From positions 1 to 8,843 of the forward strand of contig JAJYPT010000067.1 in NCBI GenBank assembly GCA_021795135.1: DNA of 8,843 nucleotides, read 5' to 3'. Origin of the DNA: Actinomycetes bacterium. Its GTDB lineage: Bacteria; Actinomycetota; Acidimicrobiia; Acidimicrobiales; JAJYPT01. The notes below the pieces were generated by a model that was not told where the DNA came from, made no database searches, and worked only from the letters and a program-made list of their open reading frames with translations. The position numbers and the translations under genes were made by a program. Of this stretch, positions 1-6,522 are shown in pieces; position 1 is the stretch's first letter; the number at the start of each line of letters is the position of its first letter.

Positions 1-1
1 A

Positions 2-1228
2 TCTCACCCCGATATAACAATATTTAATATTGCAGTTTGGGCATTTCCTCATTTTTCGATGCTGGCAGCAAAAGCAACTATTGGTCCTTTACTTTTGTTT
101 TCAAATATAGATCCTACCTATCCTGGCATGGTTGGGATGTTGGCGGCTGGGGGAGGTTTAGATCAAATTGGGCGCACCCATCTAAGGTTATGGGGAGATA
201 TTGCAAATCCAGGAGTTTTTTCCAAATTGGACTCTTATATAAAAGCTGGTTATGCAGTTAGTAGCCTTAGAGGTTCAACTTTTGGCCGAATTGGTGGGCG
301 ACCAATGGGGATGTATACAGCAGTGGGAAATACTGATCAGTGGATGAGGGTTTTTGGTATAGATGTAGAAGAGATTGACCAATGGGAAATTGTTCGTCGT
401 AGTGACCAAATTGATAATGAAAAAGTTCAATCTGCTAGACAGTGGCTTGAAAAAAATGCAGCAGCAGTTAACTATGATGGCAATAAATTAACTCCTCAAA
501 TTCTAGAACGTCAAATACGTTCTTATTATGTGATGCGAGAAATAATTGATGAGAGAAATTTAGATTTTTGCGGCATCAAAGGTCAGCCTGAACTTACTGA
601 CAATTTTGCAACTATGGATCTTACAGAAGCTTTTCTTAATGATCCCTATGATTGGGATGGTCCCAAACCAACCCATGTCTGTGCCACTGAATCAGATATG
701 GATGGTGCTTTGAGTATGCAGATACTTAAACTTATTTCTAATACCCCTGTATTATTTGCAGATATTCGCCATTATCACCAAGATAGAAATATTTGGGATC
801 TTTGTAATTCAGGTCAACATCCAACCTGGTTTGCTGCTAGAAGTGATGATCCTGCGGAAAATTTATCAAAAGTATCACTTTTGCCGGAAATATTTTATTT
901 CCCTGCTGGAGGAGCTGCTGTTCATTTTTTAGCAGCTGAGGGAGATTTTACTTTTGCAAGACTTACTCGTCTAAATGGTAATTATAGAATGCAAGTTTTG
1001 CGAGGAAGTTTTGAGCAATACGACCAACAAACCAATGAGGATTTAATGAAGCAATCTACTTATGAATGGCCTCATGCTTTTGCTCGTTTTGATGCTAATG
1101 CTGAAGAAATTCTATCTAGATATGGCTCTAATCATATTCATGTCATACCTGGAGATTTTGTTCAAGAACTCAAAAGTGTATGTCTTTTGTTGGGAATTGA
1201 TTATGACGGATTTGGATCTGCTGCATGA
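2..1228 (+). CDS. L-fucose isomerase-family protein (sugar aldose-ketose isomerase), 5'-truncated by the window edge
   Basis: The reading frame is open from the first base, so the gene starts upstream; 408 residues are visible and probably some tens are missing at the N-terminus. The ATG at 59 lies inside the conserved fold and is unlikely to be the start. Family features: GGRPMGMYTAVG (about 290-325) followed by FGIDVEEIDQ; DWDGPKPTHVCATESDMDGAL (about 653-715); VLFADIRHY with a following SGQHPTWFA; and near the C-terminus EWPHAFARFD and SNHIHVIPGD. In FucI enzymes a Glu, an Asp and a His bind the Mn2+; here the matching residues are probably the Glu of ATESD (codon 689), the Asp of FADIRH (codon 761) and a His of NHIH (codon 1133 or 1139), so the enzyme looks intact. 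The family converts L-fucose to L-fuculose and D-arabinose to D-ribulose in the cytoplasm; the true substrate cannot be read from sequence. The stop overlaps the kinase start (ATGA), which suggests translational coupling. Confidence 0.9.
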   Translation, partial: SHPDITIFNIAVWAFPHFSMLAAKATIGPLLLFSNIDPTYPGMVGMLAAGGGLDQIGRTHLRLWGDIANPGVFSKLDSYIKAGYAVSSLRGSTFGRIGGRPMGMYTAVGNTDQWMRVFGIDVEEIDQWEIVRRSDQIDNEKVQSARQWLEKNAAAVNYDGNKLTPQILERQIRSYYVMREIIDERNLDFCGIKGQPELTDNFATMDLTEAFLNDPYDWDGPKPTHVCATESDMDGALSMQILKLISNTPVLFADIRHYHQDRNIWDLCNSGQHPTWFAARSDDPAENLSKVSLLPEIFYFPAGGAAVHFLAAEGDFTFARLTRLNGNYRMQVLRGSFEQYDQQTNEDLMKQSTYEWPHAFARFDANAEEILSRYGSNHIHVIPGDFVQELKSVCLLLGIDYDGFGSAA

Positions 1229-2736
1229 ACGAGATGATTTTAGGGCTAGATATTGGGACTTTGAGCTCAAAAGGGGTTTTGGTCGCTCCAGATGGAACTC
1301 TAATTGATCAATTTGAAAAACCTCATGACTTATTGCTGCCCCATCCCGGTTGGGCAGAACACGATCCCGAAGATAGTTGGTGGGCAGATTTTATTGATAT
1401 TTGTACCACTTTGCATAAAAATAATCCAGGAACTATTAGCTGTGTTTGTGTAAGTGGAATAGGTCCTTGCCTATTGCCTTGTGATGAGGCAGGTACTCCA
1501 CTGCGTAATGGCATTTTATATGGAATAGATACACGAGCTACTAATGAGATAGAACAATTGAATCAACGTTATGGCAAACAAGAAATTCTAGCTAAAAGTG
1601 GTTCCTATCTATCTAGTCAAGCTATCGGACCTAAACTTTTATGGATTGACAAAAATGAGCCTGAAGTTTGGAGACAAACTAAAAAATTTTTTATGGCTCA
1701 TTCTTTTATTGTCTATAGATTGACTGGTCAATATGTATTAGATCATCATTCAGCTAGTCAGTGTGATCCTTTGTATGATTTGTCTAAACAAAGCTGGATA
1801 GATGAGTGGGCTACAGATTTAGCACCTCAATTAGAGCTTCCTAATTTGGTTTGGCCAAGTGAGCAAGTAGGAACCATAGCTACGTCTGAATTTGAATCTA
1901 TAGGTCTCAAAAAAGGAACCGTTGTTGTTGGAGGAACTATAGATGCATGGGCAGAAGCAGCAAGCATAGGCGTCCAATCTCCGGGTGAGACCATGGTTAT
2001 GTATGGAACAACTATGTTTTTGGTCCAATCTTGTCCAAAGCCAATTTCTTCTCCATATTTATGGTCAACTGCTGGATTTTTAAAAGATACCTGGACTTTG
2101 GCAGCGGGAATGTCAACTTCAGGAGCTTTGACTACTTGGATGAAAAATTTAGTTCAGTCTCCAAGTTATGAAGATCTTTTAAATCAAGCTTCTAGCTCTA
2201 ATCCCGGCTCAGATGGCTTGGTGGTACTTCCTTATTTTGAAGGTGAACGTACTCCTTTATTTGACCCTTTAGCCAGAGGTGTTATTTGTGGGTTAACTCT
2301 AAGTCACACAAGGGGGGCGATATATAGGAGTTTGTTAGAAGCTATTGGCTTTGGAGTAAGACACAACTTAGAAACTATGACTCAAGCTTCTGGTAGTGCA
2401 CCGCAGTTAATTGCAGTTGGGGGTGGAACCAAAGGAGAACTTTGGCCACAAATAGTTTCAGATATAACAGGATTTAGTCAAAAGATCCCAAGATATACCA
2501 TTGGAGCTAGCTATGGAGATGCCTGGTTTGGAGCCCTAGCTATAGGAGCAACTACTCCAGATAAAGTTTGGAATTATACAGATAGATTGATAACGCCTAA
2601 TTTATCATTGAAGCCGCTTTATGACCAAATGTATGGGATATATCGGGATTTATATCCCGCAACTTATGAGATATCTCACAAATTAGCTAAATTGCAGTCT
2701 AAAAATAAAAATTATTTTTCAACGCTTGGTTCTTAG
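1225..2736 (+). CDS. FGGY-family carbohydrate kinase (pentulose/hexulose kinase, XylB-like)
   Basis: A complete 503-residue protein, the usual length for FGGY kinases, which phosphorylate ketoses made by a partner isomerase. The N-terminal phosphate-binding motif is LGLDIGTLSSKG (Asp9). VSGIGPCLLPCDEAG and LYGIDTRA (about residues 76-104) line the usual sugar-binding area. The catalytic base is probably Asp240 in GGTIDAWAEA. MYGTTMF (259-265), FEGERTPLFDPLARG (338-352), AVGGGTKGELW (397-407) and IGASYGDAWFGALAIG (426-441) form the C-terminal nucleotide-binding half. SGIGPCLLP replaces the MHG-type motif of classical xylulokinase; from memory this resembles the group around Rhodospirillum rubrum xylulose kinase, but that is unchecked. 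The start overlaps the isomerase stop by 4 bp, with no strong ribosome binding site, so re-initiation is likely; an alternative ATG at 1234 would drop three residues. With a FucI-type partner, D-ribulose, L-fuculose and D-xylulose are all possible substrates. Confidence 0.93.
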   Translation: MNEMILGLDIGTLSSKGVLVAPDGTLIDQFEKPHDLLLPHPGWAEHDPEDSWWADFIDICTTLHKNNPGTISCVCVSGIGPCLLPCDEAGTPLRNGILYGIDTRATNEIEQLNQRYGKQEILAKSGSYLSSQAIGPKLLWIDKNEPEVWRQTKKFFMAHSFIVYRLTGQYVLDHHSASQCDPLYDLSKQSWIDEWATDLAPQLELPNLVWPSEQVGTIATSEFESIGLKKGTVVVGGTIDAWAEAASIGVQSPGETMVMYGTTMFLVQSCPKPISSPYLWSTAGFLKDTWTLAAGMSTSGALTTWMKNLVQSPSYEDLLNQASSSNPGSDGLVVLPYFEGERTPLFDPLARGVICGLTLSHTRGAIYRSLLEAIGFGVRHNLETMTQASGSAPQLIAVGGGTKGELWPQIVSDITGFSQKIPRYTIGASYGDAWFGALAIGATTPDKVWNYTDRLITPNLSLKPLYDQMYGIYRDLYPATYEISHKLAKLQSKNKNYFSTLGS

Positions 2737-2756
2737 AGCTAAAAAGGGTAATAAAA

Positions 2757-4250
2757 ATGTTAAAACTAGAAGATATCACAAAAAGTTTTGGCGCTACTCA
2801 AGCTTTGAAGGGCGTAACTCTTGAGGTTGATTCAGGTACTATTCAAGCAATAGCTGGAGAAAATGGATCAGGTAAAAGTACTTTAATGAAAGTACTGGCA
2901 GGAGTTCATCAACCAGATAGCGGAAGAGTAATACTTGATGGAAAACAAGTAGAGCTATCTAGTCCAATAATTGCTAATCAGCATGGAATTGCAACTGTGT
3001 TCCAAGAACTTAGTCTTTTTCCTCATCTGTCAGGTTATGCGAACATAATGATTGGCAGAGAAAAAACTAAAGGACCATTTTTAGACAAAACAGCCATAAG
3101 AAGAAAAAGTGATTCCATAATGGCTCAAGCTGGTTTTCCAAAATTAAATCTATCTCTTCCTATTGGGTCTCTTCCAACAGCAAGTCAGCAACTTATTGAA
3201 ATTTTGAAATGCCTTGCTAAGGATCCCCAAGTAATGATTTTGGATGAACCCACAGCTGCTATTAGACAAGAAGAAGTTAGTCAGCTCTTTGAGATAATGC
3301 TCAATCTCAAATCCAAAGGCATAACCATTTTGTTTATTTCTCATCATTTAGAAGAAGTTTTTGAAGTAGCCGATCAGGTGGCAGTGCTTAGGGATGGAGA
3401 GCAGGTTTTATCTGAAAAAATACAAAATTTAGATGAGGCCAAAATAGTAAATGCCATGTTGGGTAGACGCTTAGATCAGTTTTACCCTAAGAGGAAAAAA
3501 ACTTCTGGAAATCAAGTTCTGTTGGAATTGCGTTCAGCTTGTACAGATGAACTAGATGGGGTAGATCTAAAGATTTACCAAGGAGAGATCCTAGGCGTAG
3601 GGGGAGTAGTTGGATCTGGTCAGAGTTCTCTAGCCGAGCTTATTGCAGGAGTATTACCTCTAAAATCAGGTCAAATGTTTCTCCACAATAATCCAGTTCG
3701 ATTTCGTCATGTTCAAGACGCAATAGCAAAAGGAGTTGTTTACATTCCAGAAGATAGGCGTTTAGAAGGTTTTTTACCCAATTTGTCTATAAAGACAAAT
3801 CTATCTCTTCCAATAATTGCTAAAAAAGATTGTCCTTTTTTGACTAAAGTAGTCAAATTTATAAAAAGGAATAAAGAAGAAAATTATGCCCAAGAAATAG
3901 TAAAACGTCTCCGTATAAAAACTTCTACATTAAAAGCTCCAGTGGCAAGTCTTTCTGGAGGAACTCAACAAAAAGTAGTTGTTGGGAAATGGATTCAAAT
4001 GGCTGGAATCTGTCTGGTTTTAAATGATCCGACTAAAGGCATAGATGTTGGATCCAAAGCTGATTTATTTGAATCTATAAATGAACTAGCTGATTTAGGT
4101 ATGAGTATTGTTTTTGTCTCATCACACAATCCTGAACTATTGGGGATGTGTGATCGAATCGTAGTTCTTTCAAGGGGAAAAATAGTTTCTGAATTACAAG
4201 GAGAACAAGCCACAGAAGAGGCAATCATTTCAGCAATGGCTTTGAAATAA
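2757..4250 (+). CDS. Sugar ABC transporter ATP-binding protein, RbsA/MglA type with two nucleotide-binding domains
   Basis: A 497-residue fused double ATPase that powers monosaccharide import (CUT2 family) at the inner face of the membrane. NBD1: Walker A GENGSGKST (34-42), Q-loop Gln83, Walker B VMILDEPTAA (159-168) and H-loop His196; its signature is a degenerate LPTASQQ (139-145) where the family usually has LSxxxQQ. NBD2: degenerate Walker A GVVGSGQSS (283-291, Gln in place of Lys), IPEDRRLEG (330-338), which is typical of this family, canonical LSGGTQQKV (399-407), and LNDPTKGIDVG (422-432) where LDEPTRGIDVG is usual. It has SSHNPELLG (455-463) where most relatives have SSELPE, so a His sits at the H-loop place. 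The start is supported by AAGGG at 2744-2748, eight bases before the ATG and 20 bases after the kinase stop. The neighbouring permease and binding protein complete the transporter. Confidence 0.95.
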   Translation: MLKLEDITKSFGATQALKGVTLEVDSGTIQAIAGENGSGKSTLMKVLAGVHQPDSGRVILDGKQVELSSPIIANQHGIATVFQELSLFPHLSGYANIMIGREKTKGPFLDKTAIRRKSDSIMAQAGFPKLNLSLPIGSLPTASQQLIEILKCLAKDPQVMILDEPTAAIRQEEVSQLFEIMLNLKSKGITILFISHHLEEVFEVADQVAVLRDGEQVLSEKIQNLDEAKIVNAMLGRRLDQFYPKRKKTSGNQVLLELRSACTDELDGVDLKIYQGEILGVGGVVGSGQSSLAELIAGVLPLKSGQMFLHNNPVRFRHVQDAIAKGVVYIPEDRRLEGFLPNLSIKTNLSLPIIAKKDCPFLTKVVKFIKRNKEENYAQEIVKRLRIKTSTLKAPVASLSGGTQQKVVVGKWIQMAGICLVLNDPTKGIDVGSKADLFESINELADLGMSIVFVSSHNPELLGMCDRIVVLSRGKIVSELQGEQATEEAIISAMALK

Positions 4251-4268
4251 TAAAGCCGACAAGATTTA

Positions 4269-4275
4269 GAGGGGG
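4269..4275 (+). promoter_or_regulatory. Ribosome binding site of the permease gene (GAGGGGG)
   Basis: GAGGGGG ends five bases before the ATG at 4281. The core is GGGGG rather than GGAGG, so it would pair with the 16S tail CCUCC through one G-U wobble. It decides the start at 4281, 30 bases after the ATPase stop. Confidence 0.75.
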
Positions 4276-4280
4276 AATAA

Positions 4281-5288
4281 ATGTTTAGTAATACTGCAAC
4301 ACAAGATAGTTCTTTAGAAGAATCAGATTTAGATAAAAAAATTTCACTTAAATCTTCTAAGTGGAAAGATCTATTCAATTCTTCATTGGTTGCTTCGGCC
4401 TTAGTTCTATTGATAATAGTTTTTTCTTTGGCATCGCCTTATTTTTTATCTTCTAATAATGCTTACCATATTATTCAACAAGTTGCAGTAGTAGCTGTAT
4501 TGGCTGTTGGGCAAACTTATGTGATTATTACTGCTGGAATAGATCTTTCACAAGGTGCTGTAGTTGGACTTTCTGGGGTAGTGGGGGCCTTGTTGATGCA
4601 ACACAATTCAATAGAGGTAGCTATTGCTGCAGGTTTAGCAGTTGGTCTAGTAGTTGGGGCCTTGAATGGATTTTTAATAACAATTGCAAAGCTGCCTCCT
4701 TTTATAGCAACTCTCGCCACTTTGTCAATTGGAGGTGGGGTTGCTCTGATATTGACCAATGGACAGCCAGTTTTTAATATCCCAAGTTCATTTGTGAATT
4801 TTGGAAGTGGTGGTATAGGAATTTTTCCTTATATAGCAATTGTTATGTTGGCTTTAGCTGTGTTGTTTCAAGTTGTACTTTCTTATACTCGCTTTGGTCG
4901 TTTTACTTATGCAGTAGGTAGCAATATCGTAGCTGCTCGTCTATCGGGATTAAAAGTTGGAAGACAACTATTTTTTGTCTATTTGATAAGTGGGTTTATG
5001 TCAGCTGTGGGAGGACTTTTATTGACTGGATATGTTGCTTCGGCTCTTCCTAGTGCAGGAAGCAATTACGAACTGGAATCAATCGCAGCTGTTGTTATTG
5101 GAGGGGGGAGTCTTTTTGGAGGAGAAGGAACTGTATGGGGCTCTATTGTTGGAGCTTTGTTGTTAGCAACTTTGAGTAATGGAACTCAATTACTTGGAAT
5201 TTCTACTTACGTTCAAGTAATTTTGCTTGGACTTGTTGTGATACTTGCTGTTTATTTTGACAATTTTAGAAGGAGAAAGGGAGTGTGA
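4281..5288 (+). CDS. Sugar ABC transporter permease, RbsC type
   Basis: A 335-residue hydrophobic membrane protein of the BPD_transp_2 family; two copies would form the channel for the sugar delivered by the lipoprotein at 5358-6368. The hydrophilic first ~35 residues (Ser- and Asp/Glu-rich) are longer than in many relatives. The first membrane span is about 36-56, followed by the family motif AVGQTYVIITAGIDLSQGAVVGLSGV (about 75-100), NGFLITIAKLPPFIATLATLSI (129-150), the cytoplasmic coupling loop AVGSNIVAARLSGLKV (211-226) that docks on the ATPase, and GGGSLFGGEGTVWGSIVGALLLATLSNG (274-301). In the coupling loop most relatives have Glu-Glu or similar acidic residues (GGNEEAARLSG); here they are Ile-Val. 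The C-terminus is basic (FRRRKGV), fitting a cytoplasmic end. The gene lies 30 bp after the ATPase gene and is clearly in the same operon. Confidence 0.95.
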   Translation: MFSNTATQDSSLEESDLDKKISLKSSKWKDLFNSSLVASALVLLIIVFSLASPYFLSSNNAYHIIQQVAVVAVLAVGQTYVIITAGIDLSQGAVVGLSGVVGALLMQHNSIEVAIAAGLAVGLVVGALNGFLITIAKLPPFIATLATLSIGGGVALILTNGQPVFNIPSSFVNFGSGGIGIFPYIAIVMLALAVLFQVVLSYTRFGRFTYAVGSNIVAARLSGLKVGRQLFFVYLISGFMSAVGGLLLTGYVASALPSAGSNYELESIAAVVIGGGSLFGGEGTVWGSIVGALLLATLSNGTQLLGISTYVQVILLGLVVILAVYFDNFRRRKGV

Positions 5289-5295
5289 TTAGTCT

Positions 5296-5330
5296 TTGAC
5301 AATTTCTAGGTTTTCCATAGTTGTAAATAA
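5296..5330 (+). promoter_or_regulatory. Possible internal promoter before the binding-protein gene
   Basis: A perfect TTGACA lies at 5296-5301 in the 69-bp gap before the lipoprotein gene, just after the permease stop. The sequence 17-20 bases further on (AGTTGTAAAT, 5319-5328) is only a weak -10 match. Binding proteins are usually needed in excess over the membrane parts, so extra transcription here would make sense, but the poor -10 keeps this tentative. Confidence 0.25.
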
Positions 5331-5346
5331 AAAAAATTTAAATAAT

Positions 5347-5352
5347 AAGGAG
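5347..5352 (+). promoter_or_regulatory. Strong ribosome binding site of the lipoprotein gene (AAGGAG)
   Basis: AAGGAG lies five bases before the ATG at 5358. It is the best Shine-Dalgarno match in the window and fits high expression of the binding protein. It fixes the start so that the signal peptide begins MKIIRQLK. Confidence 0.8.
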
Positions 5353-5357
5353 ATATT

Positions 5358-6368
5358 ATGAAAATCATCAGGCAGCTAAAAATGTTAGGTGTAACTTCTT
5401 TAGCTGGGGTTGTATTGGCTGCATGTGGAGCTTCTGGGTCTTCAGCTTCGAGTTCGTCAAGTTCGGGGTCATCTGGTAAAAGCTACACTTTTGAATTGAT
5501 AACTAAATCAAATGCAAGTCCATATTGGCTAGCTGTCAAAGAAGGGGCTGATGCAGCAGCTAAGAAATATGGAGTAAAGGTAAACTTTGAAGCTCCTGCT
5601 TCAGGAACAGATTTGCAGTCCCAAATTTCTATGGTGCAAAATGCAACAACTGCACATGTTTCTGGAATCATTTTAGCAGCTCAAAATCCTAGTGCATTAT
5701 TGGGACCAGTAAAAGCAGCTCAAGCTCAAGGTATTCCAGTTGTTACCGTGGATTCAGGAATTTCTCCAAATATATCTAAAAGTTTTTTAGCTACATCAAA
5801 TGTTTCTTCTTCTGCCCAACTAGCTAAATATGTTGCTAAAAAAGCAGGAGGAAGTGGGCAATATGCAATAGTTGATTTCAACCAAGAAGCGAGCACTGGG
5901 GTTTTGAGGCCTAAAGGATTCAAACAAGGAATGGCTTCCTTTCCGGGATTTAAATTTGTTGGCATGCAATTGAGTAATAATAGTATTCCAACTGCTCGGT
6001 CTGAGGCTACAGCATTTTTAGTAAGTCACCCTAATATTAAAGTTATATTTGGAGCCAATGATCGTTCTGCCATTGGAGTTGCCGAAGCTGTTCAAGCTCA
6101 ACATTTGGTTGGTAAAGTCATAGTTGCTGGATTTGATGCTGATCCAGGAGAGGTCAATTTAATTAAAAGTGGAGCTATTTCTGCTTCAGTTCTCCAAAGT
6201 CCTTATCAAATGGGGTATCAAGCAGTGCAGGAATTGAAGAGTATAAAAGCAGGCAAAAGCGTTCCTAAACGGGTTGATACCCCCTATAAGATAGTTACCC
6301 AAAAAAACATAGGTTCGCCAAGTTCAATTAAAGCAATCCAGCAATATATACCTAATTACAAAGGTTGA
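5358..6368 (+). CDS. Sugar ABC transporter substrate-binding lipoprotein, RbsB-like (Peripla_BP_4 type)
   Basis: A 336-residue exported lipoprotein that captures the sugar outside the membrane. Residues 1-22 form a lipoprotein signal peptide with basic n-region (KIIRQLK), hydrophobic core and lipobox LAAC (20-23); Cys23 would carry the lipid. A Ser/Gly-rich linker (about 24-42) tethers the protein. The mature fold begins YTFELITKSNASPYWLAVKEG, matching the first strand and helix of ribose/galactose-binding proteins. It continues with TDLQSQISMVQNATTAHVSGIILAAQN (84-110), GIPVVTVDSG (125-134), a hinge-side FGANDRSAIGVAEAV (231-245), VAGFDADPGEVNLIKSG (256-272) and SVLQSPYQMGYQAVQEL (277-293). 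Asn234-Asp235, Asp260 and Gln280 are at places that usually contact sugar. The ligand cannot be named from sequence; the adjacent isomerase and kinase suggest D-arabinose, L-fucose or a similar aldose. It is the last gene of the operon, before a long hairpin. Confidence 0.95.
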   Translation: MKIIRQLKMLGVTSLAGVVLAACGASGSSASSSSSSGSSGKSYTFELITKSNASPYWLAVKEGADAAAKKYGVKVNFEAPASGTDLQSQISMVQNATTAHVSGIILAAQNPSALLGPVKAAQAQGIPVVTVDSGISPNISKSFLATSNVSSSAQLAKYVAKKAGGSGQYAIVDFNQEASTGVLRPKGFKQGMASFPGFKFVGMQLSNNSIPTARSEATAFLVSHPNIKVIFGANDRSAIGVAEAVQAQHLVGKVIVAGFDADPGEVNLIKSGAISASVLQSPYQMGYQAVQELKSIKAGKSVPKRVDTPYKIVTQKNIGSPSSIKAIQQYIPNYKG

Positions 6369-6409
6369 GAAAGTTCTATAACAAATATTAAATAAGAATC
6401 TAAAGCTTT

Positions 6410-6448
6410 ACGAACCAGAGTCTAAATTTTATTTAGACTCTGGTTCGT
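6410..6448 (+). terminator. Long perfect hairpin at the end of the sugar operon, probable terminator without a U tract
   Basis: ACGAACCAGAGTCTAAA (6410-6426) is the exact reverse complement of 6432-6448, giving a 17-bp stem (18 with one more A-T pair) and a loop of only 3-5 bases. It lies 42 bases after the lipoprotein stop and 75 bases before the next gene. The bases after it are GTTTGGAAAAATTT, so there is no proper U run, and none on the other strand either. It may be a U-tract-less terminator or an mRNA-stabilising structure that protects the operon's 3' end. Confidence 0.65.
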
Positions 6449-6490
6449 GTTTGGAAAAATTTAGCTTTTATTGTTCAATTGTTTTTGAAA

Positions 6491-6510
6491 TACTTAGATC
6501 AAGCTAAGTA
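6491..6510 (+). promoter_or_regulatory. 20-bp dyad directly before the ribosome binding site of the permease gene (possible operator or RNA hairpin)
   Basis: TACTTAG (6491-6497) and CTAAGTA (6504-6510) are perfect inverted arms around six bases. The dyad ends three bases before the G run that serves as ribosome binding site. It could be a repressor operator near a promoter; the best guess is TTGGAA 6451-6456 with TTCAAT 6474-6479, which is weak. It could also be a small hairpin that affects access to the ribosome binding site. Confidence 0.4.
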
Positions 6511-6513
6511 AAT

Positions 6514-6520
6514 GGGGGAG
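6514..6520 (+). promoter_or_regulatory. Ribosome binding site of the APC permease gene (GGGGGAG)
   Basis: GGGGGAG ends two bases before the ATG at 6523; counted from the GGGGG core the spacing is four bases. It is close but clear, and no other ATG nearby has a better site, so it supports the start at 6523. Confidence 0.65.
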
Positions 6521-6522
6521 TA

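Noticed and set aside
18..32. CAATAT-TTA-ATATTG palindrome near the window start
   Set aside because: It falls inside the isomerase coding sequence (codons for ITIFNI) and is most simply a coincidence of AT-rich codons, despite matching the motif seen near 8622-8749.
59..61. ATG at 59 as the start of the isomerase
   Set aside because: The frame is open to the window edge and the residues before it (DITIFNIAVWAFPHFS) fit the family, so the true start is upstream.
37..261. Short + strand open frame overlapping the start of the isomerase
   Set aside because: The other frame is continuous with the conserved isomerase from the first base, so this one is a shadow.
3995..4378. 127-codon minus-strand open frame across the ATPase-permease junction
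   Set aside because: It lies antisense to two clear family genes, has no ribosome binding site or recognisable motif, and reads like a shadow of their codon pattern.
6401..6410. Palindrome TAAAGCTTTA next to the long hairpin
   Set aside because: It is only ten bases and AT-rich; it overlaps the foot of the hairpin and has no independent support.
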